This document shows positions 10,345 through 21,689 of a stretch of 64,000 nucleotides of DNA, piece by piece (the stretch's first letter is position 1; each line of letters opens with the position of its first letter). The position numbers and the translations under genes were made by a program. Origin of the DNA: Micropterix aruncella (lineage: Eukaryota; Arthropoda; Insecta; Lepidoptera; Micropterigidae); the NCBI GenBank assembly GCA_944548615.1, contig OX155967.1:8126024-8190023 (forward strand), read 5' to 3'. Under the pieces are notes generated by a model. The model worked only from the letters and a program-made list of their open reading frames with translations. It was not told the DNA's origin and did not search any database.

Positions 10345-11384
10345 CTTGCAACGTTGTCACACGCGTCTCTCGCAACAACGACCTGCATGCCGATCTCCAG
10401 ATCGGCATGGGGAGGTAGGGGAATGACAGTACGCCGTCCCACATGTTGGAGCAGTGTTTCTAAAACTAAGGTTCGCAATGCTTCAAGACACACATAGAAT
10501 ATCGGTGCATGCACAGAGAATACAACTGGTGCATGCGTTTATATTTATTTGTTTATATTTTGATAATGATAAATGAGAGATTAACATCTCTTGAATACAG
10601 TATCTTATTTTCTTAACGTATTCATTTACAAGTAACAAACTGATCAAATCGTTTTCAAACTCGCTCTCAGACTAAGAAAATACACTGTACAGTGTTTGTA
10701 CACAATACAAGTGTACCTTCTGAAAAGTAACAGCAGCTTCTGATGTCATACATACGTTGCACAAGTGTACATATACGCTGCGTATGTGGGCTCAGTGTCT
10801 CTACCTTCAATTTCCTCCATCAGTAAAAATTATTAGGCGCCTGATAAGCACCACAGATTTAATAATACTCTTCCTTAAATTTTTCTGTGCTTCTAAGCCA
10901 CTTTTATTTTGTTGCAGAATGACTTTTAGCTGACTTTTAACTTTTGTTGACTTTTAACAGAATGACTTTTAACTTTTTTTCTGTTAAAATACTGAAGTCT
11001 TTGATTGATGTAAGCAATTTTCACATTTATCTACCTAAAATAATGCTTGAATTTCATTATCAAATGAATGCAACCAAGATAAATTTACAAATTTATCAGC
11101 TGTTTTTTTGTCGAGCCTTGTTTACATCAACTAAGCAATAAAATGAAATGACCTGTGGCTAACCAATTGGCAAAAGTGTCACATTTGACAGCGACAAATT
11201 GCCGGCTACCGTCTAAATAAAAAAAGAGACCCCACAACATTACACTCCTTCAATATTGCACCCATAATGTGGCCCAGACTTGTGGCCAACCGTGAAATAA
11301 AATAACCATTCGCAGCCGATCGAAACTTACTTTGTTCGTTATCCCGGTCAAGCTATAAAACAATAAAGGACAACAATTCAATTC
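10345..11384. other. Gene-free stretch downstream of SMAP, with a short perfect palindrome
   Basis: CATGCCGATCT at 10386-10396 and AGATCGGCATG at 10399-10409 form 11-bp perfect arms around CC. The rest is AT-rich with no exon recognised. The 3' UTR of SMAP (minus strand) must lie in the right part, but I cannot fix its poly(A) site. Confidence 0.4.
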
Positions 11385-11950
11385 CTACTTCCAACTCCCC
11401 GAATTGGGTCCGTTTGGAAAGGAAGCAAAGTTAGCTGGTGCACCCTGCGCGACGGTCATACCGCCAAATTGCTGCGTTAATTGACTCGTCGCTGCGTAAT
11501 TCGCTTGTGTACCGTTGCCATTCGGAAACTGGCTAAACGCCTGGAAATTCTGCGGCGGATACTGGCTCTGCGGCGCAAATTTGTAATTCTGCGGCTGCGC
11601 AAAGTGGTTCATCGGCGGCTGCGCGACGGGCATCGCCCCGTTCTGGTTCATCTGATATGTTTGTGCGTATTGCGGGAAGCTGCCCTGATTGGGCATTCCG
11701 TTGAAGGGCTGCTGCTGGCCGGGCGCCTGGTTGTACAGGGCCAGTATGCTGTCTTTAGTCATCTTCGACTTTTCTTTCTCGGTCGGGGCGGGCTGGTTGA
11801 AGAAGCTCTGCTCCTCCTGTTTCAAATCCGCTGGCTTTTCTAGAATCGTGTTGAAATCATCGGGAGCAGTTGGGAGTTTGCCTTCCGGACCGGATAAAAA
11901 TCCGCTGAAGATATCATCGGTACCAGAGCGCTTCTGTTCGACGACCATAC
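11385..11950 (-). CDS. SMAP1: SMAP exon 5 (terminal coding exon)
   Basis: Begins after the acceptor TTTCAG with GT completing a glycine codon from exon 4, then ATGGTCGTC, and runs to a TAG stop at 11387-11385. Encodes the SxxDDIFSGF segment, the conserved [10 protein letters not shown] motif and the low-complexity tail rich in Q, N, P and F. Splicing, not this internal ATG, sets the frame. Confidence 0.92.
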
Positions 11951-14900
11951 CTGAAATGAATAGACCGATTAATTGTTGAATAATATTATGGGGACCCTAG
12001 TACAGACGCATACAATTGTACTTTCACAATTCCTCTGAAAACTTGTCGCGGTAGTGACCATAATATCAAAACATGACCTCTAAACAACTATATATTTTTC
12101 GAGATATTAGCGCGTTTTGTCTTTGTGCATGTCATATTGCAGAGACCGAATGGGTGATGCGAATTCAATAATGATGCGGACAGTGCAGCTCTGGTGCCCA
12201 AGAAGGGCTTAGTCATACTCGGCACAAACTCTAGCATTCTGTACACCCACTCTGCTGCCTGCCGACAAAGACTATCACCTAGAACTTTTCCGTCGAGGTA
12301 TAATAACCAAGGTTCGAAACGCAAGCACTTTCTGGTATTGTCTCACCAATGGCATTAATATAATAATCCTAACAGATTTTGCTCATATTCCTCGGGAATG
12401 AGATCTCGTGACACTCCCATGTATTTATATCAATCTTATTACTGATGCAATAAGTCATGAATCGATTAAAATCTGATTGCACTTTCTCGCAGTCGTCAAT
12501 GCTACTGATGGATGAATATACTTTCATGTTATCTGCTCAGAGAATGCGCATCTATATTGCCCATTTTTGCATTAAAGAGCAATGGACCGAGATGCGCGCC
12601 TTGGGGTACACCATATGGGATAGTAAAGAAGTCAGAACAGCCTGACTACGATTGCGGACATAGGAAGCAAACCACCTCACAAGATCCTCGTGAATGCCTA
12701 AAGACTCCGGACAAGTATACAATTATTCTCGTAGTCGAACTTAATGTGCCCAAGATACTCCATCTTCCTTCTTTTTAGATTAACCCGCGCATTGCAAAAC
12801 TATTACATTTTGAACTTTGTCTTTCCAGGAAATCCTTAACATCCCCCTGTAGATCCACATTTTGAATGCTTCCCCTTTTTTGCACTACACCATGCAGTAA
12901 AATGGAGAAAACAGTATACGTTATCAACCTCTAATTTCATCCGTTACCATTTTCATCAAGGTGCTGCGAAAAAGTCCGCCGCCTTATTTATGTAAAAAAC
13001 TGCACTTATTTGATCGATTACATCATTTCATCATGTTATTTTTCAATATAAAAAGTTTGCACACTTATTGCACATACAGCGTCATCGTTTGGTAAGCGAT
13101 TAACCATTTTAATTCATGTTGTAAAGAGAGATTAGCCTCTCAGAGAATCGTGCCAACAAGAGTCTGACAGTACCCTAAAAACCCCCAAGCGGGATGGCTC
13201 TAAAGAGAAAAGATATTCCACAACAAAACCTTTCTCAATAATCAGAGGTTCAGATTGAATTCTGGAGGTCTATTCGGTCCCCAAGCAGCATCAATTCCCT
13301 GAAAGTCTCGGATGTACAACCATCCTACTGTTCCATTGGTATCAAATCTCACAAAAGACCACGAGTACAAATTAAATAAATACCATGATATCGCAATAGC
13401 CATCAGCCGGAATAGCTGAACTATTCACCTTTACATGGTAGGAGTTAGCGCTCGTGGCTTGCCAGCCAAATCTCTGTTTCATCTCTTTAAAGTTAGGAAA
13501 ATAATCTCGCTAGGAAAATAATCAACTCCTTCTTAGAAAAAATATCTTAACCGCAATTCCCATATCTCGAATTCTAAGGCTTCGAAAGAGGAGTGAATGG
13601 GTGGTAAGGTAAACGCATGTGGCTAGACTGTGTCCTAAACCTACCACAGCCAATTTAGTCCAGAGTACACCGCTTACCCCCCAGAAGTGTAATAATAGTA
13701 TTATGATGGGCCCGAGCCCGGTTGGTGAAACACATGGCAGCTCCATTTGTATTTATTATTGATATTAGTTTCTAAAAGGTCATATATTTTGATGAAATTA
13801 CAGATATTGTAGTGAGAAAGAAAGTGTAGATTAAAAAAACTTCATTTATAAATGTATTTTGCCCACAAGAAATTTGGAGTGCTATGATCTTCAGTCATGG
13901 CTGTGAACTCTATTTATTACAATATCTCTTGTTCTAAATCATGAGAATGCACGTTAGGTGAAATAGCGAGTATCGACTTCAAAGTTCCGCTCCGCAACTA
14001 GGGACCCCTTAAGGCTCAGTATCAGGCGAGTGGTGCAAAATATCACAAAAGGACATACCGTCAGTCAAGCCCAGCAGGTCCACGCCGTCTCTACTTTTGG
14101 GTTCGTTGAGGGACACCTTAGCGAGTGAACGTCCTGGCTTAGGACTCACTGAAGACTTTGGCTTCGGTAAAGGTTGCGGAACAACATCCGAGGGTTTTGG
14201 TAATTTCTTCTCCACACTAGCAGTCGGCAGACTGCTGAGATTACTGCTGCCCGTTGAGGACTTCTTCTTCCGCTTTTGTTTCTCCATCTCTTCATCGATT
14301 TCTTTGTCCCTGAAAAAAAATAAAGAATTATAAATACAGAATAAAGAAAAATAAAGAATAATAAATACAAGAGTATAAGCGAAAAATGTAGAACCTTTGA
14401 TTAAAACCAAAATTTACTTATTCTAGAAGTAAATTTTCTGCTCTGCAAAATGAATTTGGGGTTTTTCAATTCTGTTTTTGCATCTTAGAGATGCAAAAGC
14501 AGATTTGTATTTTAGCACCTGAAACGCTCAATACAAGCAAATACTAAAAAAGCAACATTAACATACCAATTGACTTTTGGTAGAGCGGGTGGCACCCATT
14601 CCCTGGCTATGTATTTCTTCTGTTCATATTTGGCTCTTACAAACGATTCGATGGCAGTATCCGTTTGAGGTCGCCTGAAGGAATCGGGTAAGTTTGCTTC
14701 GTAAACGGCACGCGCTCTCGAGTTGCCCATCTGCTGGAGGGAGACCTACAAAAAACCACAGGATTGCCGATGTAACTGAAGTAACAAACTACACATACTC
14801 AGTTTTTTTTTACCCAAAATGTATTTTAGGTATTAGGCATTTATTTCTTAAGTACTTAAATAATTCTTAGTACAGGCCGATTACTATAACCTGAGCCAAC

Positions 14901-17900
14901 AACATCCGTCACCTCAGGAAGTTTTATTGTTAGTGATCCAGGGCGTAGATGACTTAGAGACAATACAAACCTACCGTCTAGCTTAGTCAACATGCCCGAC
15001 AGAGGCCAACACCTTACAGCGAGGCACCGGGAAAGGTAAACAGAGGGCAGCCTCGCCTCCTGTCTACCAGTTTTGGAAGGATGTCTCCATCTGGAATTAC
15101 CTATCAGGAAACCTCCAATCTCCCGACTGGTTGTGGGTCCGAAGTCGCTTGCGCGGCGTCTACCTGCTGTATATTCAGCGGTGATTCAGTTTGAATCTGT
15201 CGCGGACCAATGGCATTTTTCCCGGCTCTGAATTCAGATTTGGTCATTTCAAGAGTCAATATCCACATGGCCAATATCCACCCCCGCTGCTTAGGAGACA
15301 GTATATTTCTATAGTCTCCAGACTTATTCTGCAATTAGTCAGAGTGCACAACCGATTGGCGTCGCCTAACGGTGCACAAACCGTCCAGCAGCGCCGGGAG
15401 GGAATCCCCCAGGAGAAACCGATCCACCATACGTGAGGCCTGAGATGCAAGTCTTACCTGGGGTAGGCTTCCACACGGGGAGGCTACTGAATAGGAGTTG
15501 AATAGTGACTTGGACCGATCCGAAAACACAATTGATCTCATGGCCCAAGCTGCACGAAACCGCTCGCTACCAACCCAACAAATAGAACAATTATTCTACT
15601 GCAGATATTCGATGTTAATGATTCGTTTAAATAGTGACAACCTGGACTGCATTCGTGCAATCACTGAAAAGGTGACAGTATTGTGTCATCATCAGGTCAG
15701 TCAATAGTTCAAAGAAATTGATTTGTGTGCGATTGAGCGATATCTATACAAACTTCGGAGAGGCGCATGTTGAGACTGCATAAAAAAACATTAACCCTTG
15801 GAGTAAATGGGTATTTTCATGGATGCATCTGTCTCTTTTGCAGGATTTTCGGCGACATCGACCTTAAAGTACTATAACTACGAAACTACTACACCAATTA
15901 TAAAAAGAACAACTGCACAATGATTCCATTGAAATTTCGAATATAGAATATTGAAATATCATTTTGTAAAACAATTAGATAATTATAAATAAATATGAGA
16001 ACGTCAAAGAAGTGAAAAAAACGCGGGACCAGATTTGGTCGACTCGTACTCAACGGATAATTGTTTCGCGACCAGATTTGGTTGACTCATACTCAACGGG
16101 TTAAGATTCATATTTGGATTCACGTTTGGACCATGCTCCTGCCCTCCGGACCATTAAAAAGTGGTTTAGCCAATTCCAAAAAGGTGATTTCAACTCGGAA
16201 GATCAGCCTCGCTCTGGACGACCTTCTGTTATTGATGACGACGCTGTGCATTCGATAATGGGAGAAAATCCAAGAATTATAACCGGCTTTTCGCCATTTT
16301 CAAAAGCTTGTATACATTTCTAATTTTGATGGTTGGGCGCTGCCATCTCCTTACTGAAATGTATAAGCTAAATAACATAAATGTGGCCATTTCACTGCTC
16401 GCACGAAACGAAACTGAACTATTTTTTTTATCGAATAGTAACAGGCGATGAGAACAAGTATCCTGTACAGTAGCTGTTCCGGTCTTTTCAGAATACTTTG
16501 AATGGCGAAAATCTTAGGTCCGTGGACACTGTAGAAAACCACCTCATGAGCTTAAAAAAAACAAGCAGTTTCTTCAAAAATGGAGTCGATAAGCTTGTTG
16601 ATCTTTAAAAACAATTATAGAGAAGAATGGAGACTATATACTTGATTAATAAAACTCCTGCCTAAAATTTAAAACGTCGTTTACCCTTAAATCGGGCATA
16701 TGCTTATGCAATCATCTAATACTATTGACTTCCTATGTTACTAGGTAGCTTCTTCCTTCCCCCAATGTGGTCAGCGGATATAGATCGCTTACTTCTGTTG
16801 ACCATAGATATGCCTGCGAACTTTTGTATACCTAGCAGCGCGCGGTCATAGCTTTGTCTCGCTTTGCTTTAAGATTTGGTTAAGATTTTGGATAACAGCA
16901 ATCCAAATCATGAAAATAATGTTGAAATCTTGAAAATTGAATTTTGCATCCAGTGCACCCTAGAACGGGCTAGTCCCAGTTGGGTGACAGAATCAAATAA
17001 ACATAAAGTTAAGGTTTTGCCATTCGGTTCCTGTTGAGAGGGAGAGGGAGTGAGGGAGAGAGGGAGAGGGAGAGTGAGGGAGAGAGTGAGAGGGGGAGCG
17101 GGAGGGAGAGGGAGCGGGAGGGAGAGGAAGAGAGAGAGAGAGAAGTTTTGTAAGAAAAATCAATGCTTTTACAGTAATTAATTCTTAAATAAATAAACAA
17201 ATAAATATGAATGTTCAAAACAGTGATTTACGAAAATCCAATGAAATAGTACTGATCCACATTGCAATAAGTTGAATGCGAGAAGCAACATCCTTATCTT
17301 AATAAGCAAAAACTTACGACTTGTTCGGGCGTCCACGAATCCAAATTGACACTCTTTACTTTGGAGATGTGAACACCGAGGTTGCGATGAATGCCTGCAC
17401 ATCGAATACAAAGGAATATGCCTAAGTTCCACGACGCCCATCTTGGACCTGCAAAAAGTTGGTAAAATGACACATTTTAAAAACTGATTTCTGAGTCCAA
17501 CCGTTACCAGTAGCAGATTCACCGGTCAATCTACAACGCTTGGCGGCTCATGTACGGTAGCGAGTAGTATGAAGTCCTCCTCATTTGTACTCAATAAGCA
17601 CATAGACAAATTATTAAACATTACAAACTTTGAGCAATGACTTCATTGCTGTTCAATCAATAACATGGATTTAGCGAGAGTGATCCTGTTTCCGGGATTA
17701 TTAACCATATACATATAAGGACTTGCTGTCATTCTTGAGGCTTGCTATTATTCGCATGGTAATTAGCCTCTCAGTGGCTCAAGGTTAAAAAGGGTCTGGC
17801 AGTACCCTCAAAATCCGCAATATAGTTTGTGCCGGAAGGCAAAAAGCACTCCACTACAAAACCTTTCTCAATATTCGAGAAAGCTTCAGATTGGATTCTG

Positions 17901-20900
17901 GAGGTCGATTCGGTCTCTAAGCAGTAAAAATTCCCTAAAAGTATCGGGTGCACAGCTCTCCATCCAGATATAACTCTTTAATCTCGATCTCGGAAGATCT
18001 TATCGTAGAATTAACTGTTCCATGGAAATCAAATATCCCAAAAGACTATCCAACAAGACAAAATTTACATACAAAAGAAAAAAAAAGTTCTTTTAACTCG
18101 GTTTTTAGGAATGTTTTAACCCCTCAAATGAATGGCGATTAGCTCGGGTTGCCTACGGCAAAATGTATATAAATTTGCTTGCTATGCCTTGCTAATTTCT
18201 GGCCCTCGTAAGGCCTGGATCTATGACAATTATCTAACGTCACATTTGTCATGGCCCTTTCTTATTTACGATTTTACCAAAACCCAACTGTCCCGTCTAG
18301 ATGCGCTGGTGACAGCTAGTTTAAAATCCTGGCTGTCCTTAGCCAAACCAGCTGACCCCTCGACTCTCTTCAGATCCAAACAAAATTTTGGGCTAGCGCT
18401 TAAACTGCCCTCTCTGCTCTACGCCAACTCCAGAATAACCAAAAATTCGATTCTGTGCAATTCCAAAGATCCGGCAATATCGAAGCACGTAATAAGTGGC
18501 TGTAGTGATTCAAATGAACTACAAGCCCGCGTAGACTTCCACAAAAGGTTCCTTACTGGAATCAGCCAGAATGGCACTGGTCTGGGGTATGGCAGTACAA
18601 CCACGAGCGACGTGGACTTGAAGAAGTCTCTTTTGCGGGGAGATTACGACAGCAAGAGTATGGCTCATGCTATTGGCCTTCAATGCCAGAATGATTGGAC
18701 AACAATTGGGGACTTTTGCATTCCGCCTCCAATGCACTGGAAGGTAATGCTCTATGACTGGACGCCAGAGATGCTGAAATTTTATTTGAATGCCTTTCAG
18801 CATACACTTCCAGACCCCAGTAACCTCGCTCGTTGGAGCTTTGCCGAGGATAGTTCTTGTCCCCTCTGTAGCAATACCCCTTGCACAGCTAGACACATTC
18901 TAGCTGGCTGCAAGGTGGCCTTAGATCAAGGACGGTACACTTACCGCCATGACAAAGTTCTCGCTGTTATTCGCGAGGTAATTAGTCTCTCAGTGGCTCG
19001 TGCCAACAAGGGTTTGACAGTATCCTCCAAACCCCCAATACAGTTTGTGCGGGATGGCTCTAAAGGCAAAAAACATTTAACTACAAAACCTTTCTCAATA
19101 ATCGAGAAAGCTACAGATTGGATTCTGGAGGTTGATTCGGTCTCTAAGCAGTATAAATTCCCTGAAAGTCTCGGATGCACAGCCCTCCGTCCAGATATAA
19201 CTCTTTACTCTCTATCTCGGAAGGTGGCTCTTATCGTAGAATTAACTGTTCCATGGGAATCAAATATCCCAAAAGACCACGAGTACAAATTAAATAAATA
19301 CCATGATCTCGCAAATGCCGTAACCCGGAACGGCTTCACTGTTCACCTTCACGCGGTGGAAGTTGGCGCTCGTGGCCTGCCAGCTAAATCTCTATTTCAC
19401 CTCTTTAAAGATCTTGGCCTTTCCAGAAAAATAATCAACTCTTTCTTAGAAAAATTATCTAAAACTGCGATTTGCGCATCTCAAATTCTATGGCTTCGAA
19501 GGGGGAGTGAATGGGTGGCAAGGTGAACGCTCACATGTGGCAAGACAGCTGTCCTAAACCTACCACAGCCGGTTCGTAAGTCCGGAATCCACTGCTCAGC
19601 CCCCAGAAGTGTAAAAATATAGTATTATGATGGGCCCGACTCCGGTCGGTGAATTCCATGGCAGCTCCGTTTGTATTTATTATTTACATTTACATAGAGC
19701 GGGGTTTACTATAGAGCTATAGAATTATAAAGCTCGTCGGAAACCAACAGGGAGGGTGGGGGGGGGGTTATTATATTACTTCACCGGAAACCAACAAGCG
19801 TCGATGGCGGGGGGGGGCGGGGGGCGGGGAGGGGTTATTTTATCTCACAACCCCCCCCCCTCACCGGAATCCAAAAAAAAAAGTATAAAAGTAGTAGGTA
19901 CCTACCTAAATAAAATGAAGCGTCGAATAAAATGCTTCCACGTTCAAATGTCCATTAGACGGGGTAGACGTATTTTATTGCGTCGATTAAAGCTAAAAAA
20001 GGGTCCTTCTTCTCACGTACTACAGCCTAGCGCCGCAGGCGATTTTTTTTTTCGAATTTCGCCGCGAAATTCGAAAAAAAAAATCGCCTGCGGTGTTAAT
20101 TTAGACACGTCGCTTCGTCTTCTATAAATTAAGGCTGTGTTAAACACGTCTCTACTACCATTATTTGTTATAGCGCCGCAGGCGATTTTTTTTTTCGAAT
20201 TTCGCCGCGAAATTCGAAAAAAAAAATCGCCTGCGGTGTTAATTTAGACACGTCGCTTCGTCTTCTATAAATTAAGGCTGTGTTAAACACGTCTCTACTA
20301 CCATTATTTGTTATAGCGCCGCAGGCGATTTTTTTTTTTCGAATTTCCAAGAAATTTTTCGAGATCCAAGAAAACGCAGAAAATCAACATTTTCTGTGCA
20401 CCAAAAAGTTGACGTTTCGCGCAAATCGCCGCGCGGATGTATGAAAAATACATGCTGGCAACGCTATATCGCACGTCAATCGCAAGTCGGCGAATAAAGG
20501 ATGATTATTTTCAATAACTGGTAACACCGTATAAGTGACAAGATATCGCTTGTCAGCGCCATTCGGGGCTGAGTTTGCTTGTTTGTATGGGAATTTTCCG
20601 ACGTTTAAAAATTAATATAAAAAAAAGTACTTACTTCCGACGAAAAATTTTTATGTAGAAAAGTTCGTAAGACCCTAAACTACATGCTCAGTCTACCAGC
20701 GAGATCGTAAGATTGCCGCACCTTTCTAAACCTGACCCAAAAAGTAATCTAGCCTACCGCCAAATAGGTGTTTACGTATTATTTAAAAAAAAACTAACTT
20801 AACCTACTGAAATGTATGGGTTTGACGCTTTTTTGAATGCCTATATCTCGCTTATTTATTGAGACCGAATAAAGATTATTGCAGATTCGGAATCAGCGTG

Positions 20901-21676
20901 GTGAATATCATTGCGTGGCGTTAAAAAATCAATAATCTAGAAGAGGTTCCCATACTGCAATAATACCAAAACAAACTTAACCTACCTAAATGTATGGGTT
21001 TGGCGCTTCTTTGAATGCCTATATCTCGCTTATTTATTGAGACCGAATAAAGATTATTGCAGATTCGGAATCAGCATGGTGAATATAGATGTCAAAACAT
21101 TGACAATGTAGAATTGGTATGAATACTAGAAAAGTACTGTAATTTCAAGTTAATTGCCTCTACGAAGGGTGGACTACCGGGTACAAATATAGTCTAGTGA
21201 CGTTAAAAAATCAACAATCTAGAAGAGGTTTCTATACTGCAATAATGCCTTTAATTACTTTCACAAACTAGGAAAATAAGTTCTAAAAATATTCACCACC
21301 CCCCTAAAGAGGTTGTCAAACTTCCTTGAAAGCCTTCCATAACCTTAGCAAAGATTTGCGGCCAGAGATAAGTATCAAGGTATGTACCTATATACCTAAA
21401 TAAATAAATTCGTTCGTTTCCAAGTTTGGCTATCAGCCCATCGTAATATAAGACGATATAACGCATTATCAACGATGACGCGCGAATGTGCATTTTATCA
21501 ACCACAAAACCCACACAAAAACGACTAAAAATCATTACAAAAGTAAACGTATACATACCCTTGGCGTCGCAGTCGACGCAATATTTGTTGTCCTCGTCTT
21601 TTAGCAATTGATTTAGAATATTCTGGCACCTGTCCTGTATCTGCTTCGTTCGATCTTTCTCACTCTTTGAAGACAT
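11385..21676 (-). CDS. SMAP1: SMAP-type Arf GTPase-activating protein, complete, five exons
   Basis: Exons (minus strand): 21676-21559, 17448-17318, 14745-14567, 14309-14059, 11950-11385. They total 1245 nt, exactly 415 codons including stop, and every junction has AG/GT borders with matching phases. The 414-residue protein starts with an ArfGAP domain. Its zinc finger is C33-x2-C36-x16-C53-x2-C56, followed by [11 protein letters not shown] with the catalytic arginine at 61, then [10 protein letters not shown] and the ArfGAP C-terminal helices ([19 protein letters not shown]). A Lys-rich segment follows, then a clathrin-box-like LLGLT near residue 221, [10 protein letters not shown] near 292-301, and a Gln/Asn/Pro-rich tail ending SGSWK. 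SMAP1/2 proteins have the same order and act on Arf6/Arf1 in clathrin-dependent endocytic and recycling traffic. The ATG is preceded by GAAA and fits the family N-terminus. One SMAP gene is usual in insects, so SMAP1 versus SMAP2 is not distinguished. Confidence 0.93.
12080..12840 (-). mobile_element. Jockey-like LINE reverse transcriptase fragment in SMAP intron 4
   Basis: The minus strand gives, in order and broken by stops and frameshifts, [21 protein letters not shown], a degenerate palm motif in [10 protein letters not shown] (normally FADDMKIY), [17 protein letters not shown] and [13 protein letters not shown]. The same sequence of motifs is seen in the jockey-type element at 59690. The catalytic Asp pair is damaged, and the copy is truncated at both ends. 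Confidence 0.75.
13135..13765 (+). mobile_element. R2-like retrotransposon 3' fragment, copy 1
   Basis: Colinear with 18970-19680 of the longer copy. It shares TAGCCTCTCAGAG, CCTTTCTCAATAATC, the region coding for the end of the endonuclease-like domain, and the 3' UTR blocks GTCCTAAACCTACCACAGCC, CAGAAGTGTAATAAT, TTATGATGGGCCCG and CATGGCAGCTCC. The coding frame is broken. It lies in SMAP intron 4. Confidence 0.75.
13770..14058. other. End of SMAP intron 4, nothing recognised
   Basis: AT-rich sequence between the R2-like fragment and exon 4, with no further motif that I can support. The GT donor of exon 4 is at 14058-14057 on the minus strand. Confidence 0.35.
14059..14309 (-). CDS. SMAP1: SMAP exon 4
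   Basis: Starts GGACAAAGAAATC after a T-rich tract and CAG, and ends GACTGACG before GTATGT. Encodes an acidic then strongly basic stretch ([11 protein letters not shown]), a Ser/Pro-rich linker and VDLLGLTDG, whose LLGLT resembles the clathrin-binding box of SMAP1. Phase 2 in, phase 1 out. Confidence 0.9.
14567..14745 (-). CDS. SMAP1: SMAP exon 3
   Basis: Encodes the second half of the ArfGAP domain: [39 protein letters not shown] and AREWVPP. The acceptor is TTTTTGTAG and the donor is GTATGT. The start is in phase 0 and the end in phase 2 (TG of a Trp codon). Confidence 0.92.
14900..15560. repeat. GC-rich retroelement-like fragment in SMAP intron 3
   Basis: Markedly GC-rich compared with the intron around it. 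CCTTACAGCGAGGCACCGGGAA here resembles, in inverse orientation, CCTTACCGCGAGGCACTGGGAA-type sequence near 53110-53135, so the two loci share a repeat. It may be the 5' region of a LINE, but no protein motif proves this. Confidence 0.4.
15791..16104. mobile_element. TTAA-flanked MITE, family C copy 1 (piggyBac-like)
   Basis: Begins TTAACCCTTGGAGTAAATGG and ends ACTCAACGGGTTAA. Near the right end GACCAGATTTGGT with ACTCAACGG is duplicated. An inverted copy lies at 31119-31432 and matches over essentially its whole length. Non-coding. Confidence 0.75.
16106..16300 (+). mobile_element. Mariner-type transposase N-terminal fragment
   Basis: In one frame the sequence reads [20 protein letters not shown] and then [14 protein letters not shown]. 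This is the second helix-turn-helix and the linker found at the N-terminal end of mariner transposases (KKWF.RF..GDF..ED.PRSGRP). Only about 60 codons remain. The catalytic region is absent. It begins directly after the TTAA MITE. Confidence 0.8.
16300..17030. other. Intronic stretch of SMAP intron 2, nothing recognised
   Basis: No motif, exon or repeat partner recognised in either strand. Confidence 0.35.
17034..17145. repeat. GA-rich low-complexity tract
   Basis: About 110 bp made of GAGAGGGAGA-type units on the plus strand, so the SMAP transcript carries a CT-rich tract. It lies 170 bp downstream of SMAP exon 2 in transcript orientation. Confidence 0.85.
17318..17448 (-). CDS. SMAP1: SMAP exon 2 (zinc finger second half)
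   Basis: Encodes [20 protein letters not shown] then [19 protein letters not shown]: the second Cys pair of the ArfGAP zinc finger and the catalytic Arg. The acceptor is TTTGCAG and the donor GTAAGT. The frame is fixed by phase 1 from exon 1 and by family similarity. Confidence 0.94.
17745..18055 (+). mobile_element. R2-like retrotransposon fragment, copy 2
   Basis: Matches 18955-19285 of the long copy that follows in the same orientation (TAATTAGCCTCTCAGTGGCTC, GAGAAAGC, GGATTCTGGAGGTCGATTCGG, CCATGG with ATCAAATATCCC). It is a separate head-to-tail fragment cut off inside the endonuclease-like region, with stops in frame. Confidence 0.75.
18132..19690 (+). mobile_element. R2-like non-LTR retrotransposon, 5'-truncated, longest copy
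   Basis: An open frame of about 460 codons ends at 19526, followed by a 3' UTR shared with the other fragments. It starts inside the region following the reverse transcriptase ([13 protein letters not shown], then [18 protein letters not shown] and [15 protein letters not shown]). It continues with a zinc knuckle ([18 protein letters not shown]) and a restriction-like endonuclease signature: RPDITLYS, then [13 protein letters not shown], that is PD...E-(L)TVPW. This order (thumb, CCHC, PD-E/D endonuclease) is that of R2/NeSL/Hero-type elements, not of jockey or I. The reverse transcriptase palm is missing. The surroundings are not rDNA, so a sequence-specific rDNA target is not supported. The start position is not a real initiation site, since the copy is truncated. 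Confidence 0.8.
19735..19880. repeat. G/C homopolymer-rich block
   Basis: Runs of 9-10 G and 10 C occur with CACCGGAA(A/T)CCA copies between them (near 19738, 19783, 19863). Potential G-quadruplex sequence and a likely assembly-fragile site. No coding meaning. Confidence 0.6.
20031..20350. repeat. 143-bp tandem repeat with a perfect 61-bp palindrome per unit
   Basis: CGCCGCAGGCGA begins units at 20031, 20174 and 20317, an exact 143-bp period. In the first two units it opens a perfect palindrome (20033-20093 and 20176-20236) with 30-bp arms around a single base. Each arm contains CCGCAGGCGA, ten T, then CGAATTTCGC. The third unit keeps only the left arm. The 82-bp spacer carries GACACGTCGCTTCGTC and TTAAACACGTCTC. 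Open frames over it are low-complexity (runs of F or K) and are not believed to be genes. It lies in SMAP intron 1. Confidence 0.9.
20745..21245 (+). repeat. Two direct copies of a dispersed repeat
   Basis: ATATCTCGCTTATTTATTGA with AATAAAGATTATTGCAG occurs near 20840 and near 21020, and TCTAGAAGAGGTT with CTGCAATAAT occurs near 20937 and 21220. Related to 1045-1265. Unit length about 180 bp, imperfect. Class unknown. Confidence 0.65.
21559..21676 (-). CDS. SMAP1: SMAP exon 1 (start codon)
   Basis: ATG at 21676-21674 (context GAAAATGTC) opens [20 protein letters not shown], then [19 protein letters not shown] with the first Cys pair of the zinc finger. The donor is GTATGT, phase 1. Upstream, 21690-21770 is CpG-rich (GCGGCGACGGACGG), consistent with a promoter/5' UTR. 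Confidence 0.93.
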
Positions 21677-21689
21677 TTTCAATTTCTCG

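Noticed and set aside
11481..11979. Long plus-strand frames opposite SMAP exon 5
   Set aside because: They are shadows of a Gln/Pro/Asn-rich exon on the other strand; no domain recognised.
19756..20350. Open frames with poly-F/poly-K across the palindromic repeat
   Set aside because: They result from T10/A10 runs and the exact tandem repeat; no splice or start evidence.
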